Origin: Aliiroseovarius sediminilitoris
Lineage (GTDB): Bacteria; Pseudomonadota; Alphaproteobacteria; Rhodobacterales; Rhodobacteraceae
Direction of reading: 5' to 3'
Assembly: GCF_900109955.1 (NCBI RefSeq)
Contig: NZ_FOJB01000001.1
Span: 2,480,001-2,544,000, forward strand
DNA: 64,000 nucleotides
The notes beneath the pieces were generated by a model, which saw only the letters and a list, made by a program, of their open reading frames with translations, made no database searches and was not told where the DNA came from. The position numbers were made by a program, and so were the translations under genes. This document shows positions 1 to 8,282 of this stretch, piece after piece. Within the stretch, counting starts at the first letter, position 1. Every line of letters begins with the position of its first letter.

Positions 1-675
1 ACAGAGAATACCTGGACCGACCTGAGCTTTTGTGTCTCCGGACCCGCCGTGCAGCCGTTCATCGATGTCTTCGCATCAGACTGGGATGTGACCGGCAAGA
101 CAGCCGCAGGGGACATGATCGGCCGGTGCAGATTCACCGGTGATGCGACCTTGCAGGTTGTTCCGTCCGGCCCTGACGAGCCTGGCGATACCCTATATCT
201 GGCGCTGATGAACTTGATCCACAGAGCGCGCGACCGCGTCTGGATATCGACGCCATATTTCGTCCCGACCGAACCCTTGCAGCTTGCCCTGACCACAGCG
301 GTTCGCAATGGCCTCGACGTGCGTATCATGGTGCCGGAACGGTCGAACCAACCCACCACGGATTTTGCGCGCGGGCCTTTCCTGCGAGACTTGCAGGAGA
401 TCGGCGCAACCGTTCTTAGGCATCAGGGCGGGATGCTTCACGCCAAGGCCGGGTTGATCGATGACACCGGCTGGGTGGGCTCGGCCAATTTCGATATGCG
501 CTCGCTGCTTCTGAATTTCGAGATCGCAATGTTCTGCCATGACACGGGCAGCAACGCCGCCCTCGAAGCGTGGTTTCAAACACAATTCAATGATTGCAAG
601 CGCGGCGTGGCCAGCGCGCGCCTGCCACGCAGGGTGGTCGAGGGGGTCTTCCGGCTTGGTGCGCCGGTACTGTGA
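1..675 (+). CDS. cardiolipin synthase, C-terminal part (5' end outside window)
   Basis: This phospholipase D superfamily enzyme would join phosphatidyl groups at the inner membrane to make cardiolipin. The frame is open from base 1, so the gene starts upstream of the window. The second HKD motif is intact: His-Ala-Lys followed by Asp and a GSANFD block at bases 439-500. A preceding WISTPYFVP segment is also typical of bacterial cardiolipin synthases. Only the last 224 codons are visible. The family usually runs 450-500 residues, so about half is missing. Another PLD-type phosphatidyltransferase cannot be excluded. Confidence 0.85.
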   Translation, partial: TENTWTDLSFCVSGPAVQPFIDVFASDWDVTGKTAAGDMIGRCRFTGDATLQVVPSGPDEPGDTLYLALMNLIHRARDRVWISTPYFVPTEPLQLALTTAVRNGLDVRIMVPERSNQPTTDFARGPFLRDLQEIGATVLRHQGGMLHAKAGLIDDTGWVGSANFDMRSLLLNFEIAMFCHDTGSNAALEAWFQTQFNDCKRGVASARLPRRVVEGVFRLGAPVL

Positions 676-949
676 CGGCGCGGAACATGGACTGGATCGC
701 ACCGCGTTTTCCAGACTCCTGTAGACGAAGGCAATCGGCGTGCTATCGTCAGGCGAGACGCGCGTTGGTTTCGATCACCTACGAATGTTCGCCGACATGA
801 CTTTCAAGCAAGCCGGACCTCCATTCTCTCCGGGTAGGTTCAACGCTGCCGATCCGGGTTCTCAAGTTGCTGGCGAAATCATTGATTTTCTGTAATTTGC
901 CACTTGTGGCGTCCGAGCCTATCGTTGCCGAAAAGAGGTTGGATACGCA

Positions 950-2047
950 ATGGATTCGGAAACGTCAGTTATTGTATTGCAGGGCGGCGGAGCGCTTGGT
1001 GCCTATCAGGGTGGTGCGGTCGAGGCGCTGTCTGACGCTGGCCATCCAATCGATTGGGTTGCCGGTATCTCGATCGGTGCCATAAATTCGGCCCTGGTCG
1101 CCGGAAATGCGCCAGGGAACAGAACGACGGCCCTCAGAAACTTCTGGGAAATGGTGTCGTCTTCCGCCGTTCCGGTCGGGTTCTTTGATGGTGTCCTGTC
1201 GCGTGGGTGGCTCAATGACATGAGCGCGGCGGGGACGACAATAACAGGCGTTCCCGGCTTCTTCAAACTGCGATTCCCTCCGGCCGGTATGTTGCCAAGA
1301 GGTTCCGTCGGCGCGCGCAGTTTCTACGATACCAGCCCTCTTCGCGAGACCCTGCTTGAGTTTGTCGATTTCGACCGGCTCAACAACGGGCCCGTGCGCT
1401 TGAGCGTCGGCGCGGTGAATATCGAGACCGGGAACATGACTTGGTTCGACAGCGCAGAGATGGAAATTCGCCCTGAACATATCATGGCCTCAGGTGCCCT
1501 GCCGCCGGGGTTCCCCGCAATCGAGATTGACGGAGCGTACTATTGGGACGGCGGCCTTGTTTCGAACACGCCGCTGCAATACGTGCTGGACGAACAGATG
1601 CCGGCAGACGACCTGTGCGTGTTTCAGGTGGATCTGTTCTCGGCGCGCGGTGCCGTCCCGACCTCGGTCTGGACCTCGGAAGCGCGTGAAAAGGACATCC
1701 GTTTTTCAAGCCGGACGCGGTTCAACACCGACATGATGCGCCGGATGCATCAAACGCGTGATGCGGCGCGACGTCTTTACGACAAGCTGCCACTGGAACT
1801 GAAGGATGATCCTGACGCCAAGGCGCTGGCGTCGGGAAATGCAGATCCGCGCGTCACGATTGCGCACCTGATCTATCGCCAGACGAAATACGAGCACCAA
1901 TCGAAGGACTACGAATTTTCGCGGCGTTCGATGCTGGATCACTGGGCTGCCGGTCGAAAGGATGTCGAGCGCACGCTGTCCCACCCGGACTGGAGGGCAA
2001 GACATGACTCCCCAGAGCGCGTGAATGTCTTCGACCTTTCCGCATGA
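950..2047 (+). CDS. patatin-like phospholipase/esterase with C-terminal DUF3734-type region
   Basis: A 365-residue patatin-fold serine hydrolase. The glycine-rich oxyanion loop [10 protein letters not shown] is at residues 11-20, the nucleophile elbow GISIG puts Ser41 at the active site, and the DGG at 200-202 supplies the catalytic Asp. About 150 residues follow the patatin core, as in the DUF3734 subgroup. A GAGG lies upstream of the ATG. The next genes, on the same strand, are acetoacetate decarboxylase and 3-hydroxybutyrate dehydrogenase. This context suggests a role in PHB or 3-hydroxybutyrate ester turnover rather than phospholipid hydrolysis. The substrate is inferred from context only. 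Confidence 0.85.
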   Translation: MDSETSVIVLQGGGALGAYQGGAVEALSDAGHPIDWVAGISIGAINSALVAGNAPGNRTTALRNFWEMVSSSAVPVGFFDGVLSRGWLNDMSAAGTTITGVPGFFKLRFPPAGMLPRGSVGARSFYDTSPLRETLLEFVDFDRLNNGPVRLSVGAVNIETGNMTWFDSAEMEIRPEHIMASGALPPGFPAIEIDGAYYWDGGLVSNTPLQYVLDEQMPADDLCVFQVDLFSARGAVPTSVWTSEAREKDIRFSSRTRFNTDMMRRMHQTRDAARRLYDKLPLELKDDPDAKALASGNADPRVTIAHLIYRQTKYEHQSKDYEFSRRSMLDHWAAGRKDVERTLSHPDWRARHDSPERVNVFDLSA

Positions 2048-2132
2048 ACCGGCAACGGATTGTCTGTGCTGCCCCAGTCGCGGCCCCTGCCCTCGGCCCT
2101 TAAATTTGCCAATCCATTCAAACCTTCAACAT

Positions 2133-2897
2133 ATGGATGACCAGCCCATGACCCCCGCCGACGTAGTCAAAAACGCCTTCGCGATGCCCCTGACCAGCCC
2201 CTCCTACCCCAAGGGCCCCTATCGCTTCGTCAATCGCGAGTTCTTCATCGTGACCTACCGCACGGACATGGAAGCCCTGCGCGCGGTTGTGCCCGAACCT
2301 TTGCAAGTCACCGAGCCGATCGTGAAATACGAATTCATCCGCATGCCCGACAGCACCGGTTTTGGCGACTATACTGAAACCGGACAGGTCATCCCGGTGG
2401 AATATCAGGGCCGCAAAGGCGGTTACGTCCATGCCATGTTTCTCAACGACGACAGCCCGATCGCCGGGGGTCGCGAGATCTGGGGATTTCCCAAAAAACT
2501 GGCGGAACCCAGGATGCGGGTGGAAAAAGACACGCTTGTGGGAACTCTTGATGTCGGTTCTGTCCAGGTCGCAAGTGCCACCATGGGCTACAAGCACCGC
2601 GCGCTCGACCATACCAGCGTTGCCAAGGCGCTGGCCGCCCCCAGCTGGCTCCTCAAGATCATCCCGCATGTCGATTGCTGCGGGCCGCGCATTTGCGAAC
2701 TGGTCGAATACTACCTTGAAGACGTCACCATCAAGGGTGCCTGGGAAGGCCCCGCAGGGCTCGAACTGCACGATCATGCGCTTGCACCGCTCAGCGACCT
2801 GCCGGTGCGCGAAGTCCTGTCTGCGACCCACATCCTGACCGACCTGACGCTGGGTCTTGGCAAGGTGGTTCACGACTACCTTGGGAAGTCGGAGTAG
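2133..2897 (+). CDS. adc: acetoacetate decarboxylase
   Basis: Decarboxylates acetoacetate to acetone and CO2 through a Schiff base on a lysine. The 254-residue protein is collinear over its full length with clostridial Adc as I recall it. Shared blocks include the [12 protein letters not shown] start, [21 protein letters not shown], the Lys-Lys pair in [10 protein letters not shown] (Lys121 expected to be catalytic) and the [12 protein letters not shown] end. The ATG at 2133 gives a normal length, and a second ATG at 2148 is also possible because neither has a strong Shine-Dalgarno. It lies 85 bases after the patatin-like gene and 59 bases before the hydroxybutyrate dehydrogenase gene, so one transcript is likely. 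Confidence 0.92.
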   Translation: MDDQPMTPADVVKNAFAMPLTSPSYPKGPYRFVNREFFIVTYRTDMEALRAVVPEPLQVTEPIVKYEFIRMPDSTGFGDYTETGQVIPVEYQGRKGGYVHAMFLNDDSPIAGGREIWGFPKKLAEPRMRVEKDTLVGTLDVGSVQVASATMGYKHRALDHTSVAKALAAPSWLLKIIPHVDCCGPRICELVEYYLEDVTIKGAWEGPAGLELHDHALAPLSDLPVREVLSATHILTDLTLGLGKVVHDYLGKSE

Positions 2898-2956
2898 CAC
2901 CTCGTTCATATTCTGAATCAGTTCAACGACAGAGCTCTGCGAAAAAGGAACCAAAA

Positions 2957-3739
2957 ATGAACCTGCAAGACAAATCCTGCATCATCACCGGCGCCGCACG
3001 CGGCATCGGAGCGACCATCGCCAAACGTTACGTCAAGAGCGGTGCCAAGGTTGCCATTGCCGACCTGCGGCTCTCGGATGCCGAACAGACCGCTGCCGGG
3101 CTGACTGCGATGGGCCCCGGTTCGGCCATGGGGGTCGAGATGAACGTCACCGACGAAGCCGCCGTGAACGCGGGCGTGGCCAAGGTGATCGACGCCTGGG
3201 GCAGCGTGGACGTTCTGGTGTCGAACGCCGGTATTCAGATCGTGCATGAGCTTCAGGACTTTCCATTCGACGACTGGAAGAAACTGTTGTCGATCCACCT
3301 CGACGGCGCTTTCCTGACTTCGAAAGCCTGTCTGCCGCACATGTATGGACAAGGCTCTGGCGCGATCATCTTCATGGGCTCGGTCCATTCGAAAGAAGCG
3401 TCGCCGCTCAAGTCCGCGTATGTCACGGCAAAGCATGGCCTGCTGGGGCTGGCGAGGGTCATTTCCAAAGAGGGGGCCAAGCACGGCGTACGCGCCAACG
3501 TAATCTGCCCCGGTTTCGTGCGCACCCCGCTGGTGGACAAGCAGATCCCCGAACAGGCCGCCGAACTGGGCATTTCCGAGGACGAGGTCATCAAGCGCGT
3601 CATGCTGGGCGGCACCGTTGACGGGGAATTCACGACAGTCGAAGACGTCGCTGAAGTGGCGCATGTTTTCGCGGCCTTCCCATCCAACGCGCTAACGGGT
3701 CAGTCGCTGGTCGTCAGCCACGGCTGGTTTATGGAGTGA
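2957..3739 (+). CDS. bdhA: 3-hydroxybutyrate dehydrogenase (short-chain dehydrogenase)
   Basis: NAD-dependent oxidation of 3-hydroxybutyrate to acetoacetate, which feeds the decarboxylase just upstream or CoA transfer. The 260-residue protein has the SDR nucleotide motif TGAARGIG at 11-18, NAG at 90-92, and the catalytic set Ser142, Tyr155 and Lys159. The C-terminal half (an IPEQAAELGISEDEV stretch, the end SHGWFME) is characteristic of bacterial 3-hydroxybutyrate dehydrogenases. An AAAGGA ribosome site precedes the ATG. Other SDR substrates are possible, but length, tail and neighbours agree with BdhA. Confidence 0.9.
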   Translation: MNLQDKSCIITGAARGIGATIAKRYVKSGAKVAIADLRLSDAEQTAAGLTAMGPGSAMGVEMNVTDEAAVNAGVAKVIDAWGSVDVLVSNAGIQIVHELQDFPFDDWKKLLSIHLDGAFLTSKACLPHMYGQGSGAIIFMGSVHSKEASPLKSAYVTAKHGLLGLARVISKEGAKHGVRANVICPGFVRTPLVDKQIPEQAAELGISEDEVIKRVMLGGTVDGEFTTVEDVAEVAHVFAAFPSNALTGQSLVVSHGWFME

Positions 3740-3774
3740 GGGACCGCCGGAAATTGAGTTCGTAGGAGAAAGAA

Positions 3775-4281
3775 GTGTTGGTTTCACAATCCCGCGCCAA
3801 GGGAATTGGCATTATTCGCATTTTGTTCGGCGTCATCTGGCTGATCGACGCTCAGTTCAAATGGCGGCCAGGTTTCATCAATGACATGTCCAGCTATCTT
3901 AGTGGCGCGTTGACAGGTCAGCCGGCATTGGTGAAGGTTTGGATAAATTTCTGGATAGACGTTGTGAATGTGAACCCGGTTGCTTTTGCGTATTTCGTGG
4001 CACTCGCGGAAACAGCACTGGCGTTCGCCCTGATTTTTGGCTTCTTGTCCAACCTCGCCTATCTGTGCGGATCGGTTCTGGCGTTTGTTATCTGGTCAAC
4101 TGCCGAAGGGTTCGGCGGCCCCTATGTCGCTGGGTCAACCGATATCGGCGCGGCAGTGATCTACATCTTCGTATTCGCACTGCTTTGGCAAACGCGTGCC
4201 GGACTCTATTTGGGGTTGGATCGACGCCTCGGCGAGCGGTTCGGCCCTCTGGCATTCCTGGCTTCCGGTCGGGTGACGTGA
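3775..4281 (+). CDS. DoxX/DoxD-like integral membrane protein
   Basis: A 168-residue protein with about four hydrophobic segments, near residues 10-28, 60-85, 90-112 and 120-142. The layout resembles the DoxX/TQO small-subunit family, whose members are poorly characterised and sometimes linked to quinone redox chemistry. The GTG start is preceded by TAGGAGAAAG at good spacing. It lies 35 bases after the hydroxybutyrate dehydrogenase gene and may be the last gene of that operon. The family assignment rests on general pattern; no catalytic residue is recognisable. Confidence 0.6.
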   Translation: MLVSQSRAKGIGIIRILFGVIWLIDAQFKWRPGFINDMSSYLSGALTGQPALVKVWINFWIDVVNVNPVAFAYFVALAETALAFALIFGFLSNLAYLCGSVLAFVIWSTAEGFGGPYVAGSTDIGAAVIYIFVFALLWQTRAGLYLGLDRRLGERFGPLAFLASGRVT

Positions 4282-4607
4282 ACCCCGACAGCATCCACCA
4301 ACGGAATCTCACTTGCCTGAAGGGGCGACGGGAATATGCCGCAAGGCACCATTCAGTCTGGCGCGCGGGTTCTGACCCCTGTCTGCGTGCAAATTTGCCC
4401 CCCCCTGGCGACGAGCTGGTCCGGGGCTGCGTAGTCTCCATCTAACGCAGCGGCACCGGGCCAGCGTGGTTGCTGCCGGGCGTTGCGCCCTAGTGTTGAA
4501 GTGCCAGATTTCGTTGCCGGGTTCGACGACCTCGCAGTGATACCTTAGTCAGAACCCAAGCCTGATGGACGAGTTCACGACTTGCGACCGATAAGCGCTG
4601 TGACGTC
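4282..4607. other. intergenic region, no gene recognised
   Basis: About 326 bases lie between the convergent DoxX-like and VIT-like genes. Short open frames exist on both strands, but none has a ribosome site, sensible codon use or a recognisable motif. No clear terminator or IS end is visible. Confidence 0.5.
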
Positions 4608-5300
4608 CTAAAGTCGGGTTCCGAACAACGCGCCGATCCCATATGTCACGGCCATGGCGATCACACCCCAGAACGCCACCCGAAATGCGGCGCGTCCGAT
4701 GGGTGCTCCGCCCAGTTTCGCCCCCGCCGCACCAAGCGCCAACAGCATGACCAGGGCCACGACAGAGACCGCGATGGCCAGACCAGAAAACGGCGTAACG
4801 GCTGCTACGATCAATGGGGGGATGCCACCTACAAGGAAGGCGATGGCCGACGCGGCGGCGGCCTCAAGCGGCCGGGCCGCCAGGGCGTCGCTCAAGCCGA
4901 TTTCTTCTCGGGCATGGGTGCCAAGCGCATCGTGTTCGGACATCTCCAACGCGGCCTGTCTGGCTGTTGCTTCGGACATCCCGCGCGTTCTCAGGATGCC
5001 CACCAACTCCTCAAACTCGCTATCGGCGTTTCGCGTCAACTCCCTCGCTTCGCGCGCAAGATCGGCGCTTTCACTGTCGGCCTGTGAACTGACGGACACG
5101 TACTCTCCAGCGGCCATGGACAGCGCGCCTGCGACAAGACCGGCAAGGCCCGCGACCAGAACCGGCCCCGTCGCGCTTGAAGCCGCGGCCACCCCGACGA
5201 TGATGCTGGCGGTCGATAACAGCCCGTCATTGGCCCCGAGGACCGCGGCACGCAGCCAGCCCGAGCGTCCACTGAAATGTTCATCTTTATGCGCGAGCAT
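4608..5300 (-). CDS. VIT1/CCC1 family Fe/Mn transporter
   Basis: A 230-residue membrane protein expected to move Fe2+ or Mn2+ out of the cytoplasm. Diagnostic features are the N-terminal first helix LGANDGLLSTASIIVGV, the second helix AGALSMAAGEYVSVSSQ, an acidic cytoplasmic helical hairpin (residues 75-135, rich in Glu and Asp for metal binding) and three C-terminal helices. Its ATG lies inside the 3' end of the histidine kinase gene (14-base overlap), so the two are probably translationally coupled. The kinase pair upstream may therefore control metal or envelope homeostasis. Confidence 0.88.
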   Translation of the reverse strand: MLAHKDEHFSGRSGWLRAAVLGANDGLLSTASIIVGVAAASSATGPVLVAGLAGLVAGALSMAAGEYVSVSSQADSESADLAREARELTRNADSEFEELVGILRTRGMSEATARQAALEMSEHDALGTHAREEIGLSDALAARPLEAAAASAIAFLVGGIPPLIVAAVTPFSGLAIAVSVVALVMLLALGAAGAKLGGAPIGRAAFRVAFWGVIAMAVTYGIGALFGTRL

Positions 5301-6657
5301 CTGCCACCTCTGCTTTTTGGAGCGTGATCACGACCTTCAGCCCCGGATCATTATCCACAAGCTGCAATTCTCCCTCATGCATATCGACGATCGCGGCGAC
5401 CAGGCTCAACCCCAATCCGTTTCCCGGCGTCGTGCGGCTGCGTTCGAGCCGGTAGAGACGGCGCAGGACATTTTCACGTTCGTCTTCAGGGATGCCTGGC
5501 CCCGTGTCACTGACGGCAAGGCGAATTGTTCCGTCGTCCGAAACGATGCCAACCGAAATCGACGCGCCTTCCGGCGTGTGGCGCAGCGCGTTCTCGATCA
5601 AATTGGCAAACACTTGGCCCAGCAGGGATTTGTTCCCAGCGACGAAGACCGACCCATCCGGTATGTCACTTCTCAGGTCGTGACCGGTCTCCTCGGCGAT
5701 CGGTTCATACACCTCGCAAAAGGTCTGGGCCAAGGCGGCGATATCCACTTTCTCAAAATGCCTTCTGGGCGAGCCGCCCTCGATCTGAGCGATTTGCAAA
5801 AGCGATTGAAAGGTTTTCACGATTCCGTCGGTTTCGTCATTTGCCCGGTCCACGAGATCCGCGACGTTCTTGTCCAGACTGGTCTTGTCGCGCAACTGGC
5901 TCAGCAAGACGGACACCCGCTGGATCGGTGTCTTCAGATCATGGGCAATGTCGGCAGATACCTGTTTTAGGGCCGAGATCTGCTGTTCCTGTGCGGCGGC
6001 CATCTTGTCGATACGTGTGCCTATGCGGGTGAGGTCGTCCGCCCTGCCATCCATTTGCGAAACGCGCGCGGCATAGTCGCCTGTTGTCAGCCGATCCAGC
6101 GTCGCGTCGATGCGGTCGAGGCGTTTCACAGAGCGCCGGGCCAGCAGAACGCCGCCGCCCACGACAATCAAAGTGGTCGGGATCAGGCTGAACAGGAATA
6201 CCGACAGGAAGGCTTCCTGGATGTCATGCAAAGGCTCGGCGCTGCGCGCAATGGTCATTTGACCGCCATGTATCGGCCCACCCAAAGCAAAATAATCACC
6301 TTCGAGGTCTTCGAACTCACCGTTGAGGGACACGGCGGCAAACCCATCACCTTGCGAGACCAGCGCCCCGTTTCCGACAAGCAGCCCGCCGGGCAACACG
6401 AAACTGAGTATGCGATCTTCGGGCGAGGCCGTTTCAGATTGAGAGCGCACGAAGGCAACGACCGCGGCGGTATTCGGCAATGCCCTGAAACTCGCCATCT
6501 CCTGTTCAAGGGTGGCGCGAAGCGATTGTTCGGTGTTGTCGCGCACGATCACATAGGTCGCCGCCAGGCTGACGAGGCTGACCAGCGCGAACAGCGCCGC
6601 CATCGCCAGCGACTGGCGCAGGGGCGTGGACGTCCATATGCGGCGCGCCTTGGTCAC
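5287..6657 (-). CDS. sensor histidine kinase (HAMP-HisKA-HATPase)
   Basis: A 456-residue membrane kinase. Two transmembrane segments (about 17-38 and 150-173) flank a periplasmic sensor of about 110 residues. A HAMP-like region, the dimerisation domain with phospho-accepting His239 in SADIAHDLKTP, and an ATP-binding domain with N and G boxes (ANLIENALRHT, DTGPGIP, GNGLGLSLV) follow. The start is GTG, 3 bases after the response regulator stop. The overlap with the VIT-like gene downstream and the PepSY gene upstream suggest an envelope or metal stress sensor of the PhoQ/QseC type. The signal sensed is unknown. Confidence 0.93.
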   Translation of the reverse strand: MTKARRIWTSTPLRQSLAMAALFALVSLVSLAATYVIVRDNTEQSLRATLEQEMASFRALPNTAAVVAFVRSQSETASPEDRILSFVLPGGLLVGNGALVSQGDGFAAVSLNGEFEDLEGDYFALGGPIHGGQMTIARSAEPLHDIQEAFLSVFLFSLIPTTLIVVGGGVLLARRSVKRLDRIDATLDRLTTGDYAARVSQMDGRADDLTRIGTRIDKMAAAQEQQISALKQVSADIAHDLKTPIQRVSVLLSQLRDKTSLDKNVADLVDRANDETDGIVKTFQSLLQIAQIEGGSPRRHFEKVDIAALAQTFCEVYEPIAEETGHDLRSDIPDGSVFVAGNKSLLGQVFANLIENALRHTPEGASISVGIVSDDGTIRLAVSDTGPGIPEDERENVLRRLYRLERSRTTPGNGLGLSLVAAIVDMHEGELQLVDNDPGLKVVITLQKAEVADARA

Positions 6658-6660
6658 GGA

Positions 6661-7332
6661 TCAGGCCTCGATCCGATAGCCGGACCCGCGCACGGTTTCG
6701 ATCAATTCGGTGTCGAACGGCTTGTCAACCTTCGCCCGCAGGCGGCTGATATGGGTCTCGACCACATTGGTCTGCGGATCGAAACTGATGTCCCAGACCG
6801 CCTCCAGCAGCATGGTGCGGGTCTGCACCCTGCCCTTGCGCCGCAACAGATGCTCCAACAGCGCAAATTCTCTTGGCAACAGATCTATGACCTGTCCCGC
6901 GCGCGTCACCTTACGTCGCACAAGATCCATTTCCAGATCGCCGGCGCGCAAAACCGTTTCTTCCTGTGTCGCACGCGGACGCCGGGCAAGTGCTGCAACG
7001 CGGGCCGACAGCTCGCCGAAGGCGAAGGGTTTCACAAGGTAGTCATCACCACCGGCGTTCAGCCCCTCGATCCGGTCATCGACCCCGCCCAGCGAGGTCA
7101 GAAACAGCACAGGCGTCTGGTTCTTCGCCCCCCGCAGGGTCTTGACCAGCGCCATCCCGTCGAGACCGGGCAGCATGCGGTCCACGATCAGAACTTCGTA
7201 ATCGGTGGCACTGGCCTGCAACAGCGCATCGCGGCCGTTTTCGATCAGATCGACAACATGGCCCTCTTCACGCAGCCCATCGGCAATATAGGCGCCGGTC
7301 GTCTTGTCGTCCTCGATCACCAGGATTTTCAT
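6661..7332 (-). CDS. OmpR/PhoB-family response regulator
   Basis: A 223-residue DNA-binding response regulator paired with the adjacent kinase. The receiver domain has acidic residues at 7-9, phospho-acceptor Asp51 in LIVDRMLPG and the switch Lys in YLVKPF. The C-terminal winged helix carries LLPREFALLEHLLRRKG and ETHISRLRAKVDK. I chose the ATG at 7332 (MKILVIED) because GGAG lies 8 bases upstream of it; an ATG four codons earlier has no such site. Two genes upstream on the same strand share a 27-bp box that could be its operator. Confidence 0.94.
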   Translation of the reverse strand: MKILVIEDDKTTGAYIADGLREEGHVVDLIENGRDALLQASATDYEVLIVDRMLPGLDGMALVKTLRGAKNQTPVLFLTSLGGVDDRIEGLNAGGDDYLVKPFAFGELSARVAALARRPRATQEETVLRAGDLEMDLVRRKVTRAGQVIDLLPREFALLEHLLRRKGRVQTRTMLLEAVWDISFDPQTNVVETHISRLRAKVDKPFDTELIETVRGSGYRIEA

Positions 7333-7407
7333 CACTTGCTCCATCTCGTGCTGATGACCCCGGAAGGGGCCACCAGTCTTTTGCCATGGATTTCAGATCT
7401 GTGCGAC

Positions 7408-7815
7408 TTACTTGTCGTCGTCGGCTTCGTTTTCTCCATCCTCATCGGCTTCGTTATCGTCGTCGTCACCGTCGTCACCGTCGTCACCGTCTTCATCGGC
7501 TTCGACTGTCATCGACCCGTCGGCGAGCGTATAGAGCATATCCTGCTCGGTGCCGTCGGCCATCATGACCTCGAACTCCACGATCCCATTGCCGGTGGCT
7601 TCATCGTCAAACTCAGCGCCAACGACCTTGCCGCCAGTGTTGGTTTCGACGCCAGCAACAACGGCGGCGACCTCGGGGTTGGCAGTCAGGAACTGCTGCA
7701 ACTCTTCCGCTGATTTTGCGGTAGAATCGCTTGAAGCAAAAGCCATGGAACCGGCGAAAACCGACAGGCCAACAAGGCCAGAGGTTGCGGTGAGTGCAAT
7801 CTTGTTGCGTTTCAT
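7408..7815 (-). CDS. secreted PepSY-domain protein with acidic C-terminal tail
   Basis: A 135-residue protein with a signal peptide (basic start, hydrophobic core, cleavage near AFAS-SD about residue 28). A PepSY-like unit (residues 35-100, with MLYTLADGSM at the end) and a tail of about 30 residues, nearly all Asp, Glu, Gly and Asn, follow. PepSY proteins commonly accompany two-component systems; the tail could bind Ca2+ or other cations in the periplasm. The tail is encoded by 9-bp tandem repeats at about 7462-7489. The regulator gene lies 75 bases downstream on the same strand, and a 27-bp box shared with another gene lies 67-93 bases upstream of the ATG. Confidence 0.75.
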   Translation of the reverse strand: MKRNKIALTATSGLVGLSVFAGSMAFASSDSTAKSAEELQQFLTANPEVAAVVAGVETNTGGKVVGAEFDDEATGNGIVEFEVMMADGTEQDMLYTLADGSMTVEADEDGDDGDDGDDDDNEADEDGENEADDDK

Positions 7816-7881
7816 ATTGTAATCTCCTTGGTTCTGGCCGGGATCATCCCGTCCGATGAGATTGATATAGAAGTGTCTGAT

Positions 7882-7908
7882 CGCGATTGCCTGACGGTCA
7901 GATTACAT
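7882..7908 (-). promoter_or_regulatory. candidate response-regulator box upstream of the PepSY gene (copy A)
   Basis: On the minus strand this 27-bp element matches the element at 8256-8282 at 22 positions. The common core reads ATGTAA, then a short variable part, then GTCAGGCAATC. A TATATC hexamer follows 12 bases downstream as a possible -10, so the box would overlap the -35 region, as for OmpR-type activators. The match is direct observation; the binding protein is inferred. Confidence 0.45.
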
Positions 7909-7942
7909 GTTTGTTATTCTCCTGAACGGGTGGCGAAACGCG

Positions 7943-7969
7943 AAAACGGCAGGCGCTGCCTGCCGTTTT
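7943..7969 (-). terminator. intrinsic terminator hairpin after the 72-residue membrane protein gene
   Basis: A perfect 11-bp stem (AAAACGGCAGG pairing with CCTGCCGTTTT) encloses a 5-base loop. It lies 22-48 bases downstream of the stop of the gene at 7991-8209 and ends in a short T run on either strand. It separates that gene from the PepSY promoter. Confidence 0.75.
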
Positions 7970-7990
7970 CCAATTCTTACAGTTATTGGT

Positions 7991-8209
7991 TCAGGCCGCT
8001 GCCGGTTCGACACCTTCGGCTTCCTCACGCATCTCTTCGGCGCGCTTTTCTGCCTCTTTGATCAAGCTCGGGCCTGCAAGCCGCAAGGTCAGTGCTAAGG
8101 CCGCGCCCAGCACAATGGCAAAGCCGACGGCCATGATGCCGAAGCCGAAGCCAGCAAATACGATCAGGGTGATCAGGGCGCTGCCGACAAAAGATTTGAT
8201 CCGTTCCAT
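7991..8209 (-). CDS. 72-residue membrane protein with charged C-terminal helix
   Basis: A small protein with one long hydrophobic stretch (residues 8-45, possibly two helices) and a Glu/Lys/Arg-rich C-terminal helix (about 50-65). I chose the ATG at 8209 because AAGGAG lies at good spacing before it, whereas the longer open frame upstream has none. Its upstream region carries the same 27-bp box as the PepSY gene and an inverted TTACA/TGTAA pair, so it probably belongs to the same regulon. I do not recognise a family. Confidence 0.65.
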   Translation of the reverse strand: MERIKSFVGSALITLIVFAGFGFGIMAVGFAIVLGAALALTLRLAGPSLIKEAEKRAEEMREEAEGVEPAAA

Positions 8210-8255
8210 ACTAAGTCTCCTTGTTCCTTGTGAAAAGGAAGTATGTCGCCGATTG

Positions 8256-8282
8256 CGTGATTGCCTGACCGCCACGTTACAT
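8256..8282 (-). promoter_or_regulatory. candidate response-regulator box upstream of the 72-residue protein gene (copy B)
   Basis: Minus-strand counterpart of the box at 7882-7908, with 22 of 27 positions identical. Its distal end overlaps the last codons of the DedA gene, where TTACA and TGTAA form an inverted pair (8277-8290). A CATACT hexamer about 10 bases downstream could be the -10. Regulation is inferred. Confidence 0.45.

Noticed and set aside
4282-4460. Possible IS remnant near the CCCCCCC run
   Set aside because: No inverted repeats or transposase motifs were visible.
4654-5970. Open frame of 438 codons on the plus strand
   Set aside because: Antisense to the VIT-like transporter and the kinase C-terminus, both of which have clear domains.
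6055-7713. Open frame of 552 codons on the plus strand
   Set aside because: Antisense to the kinase, regulator and PepSY genes; no start signal and mirror-type composition.
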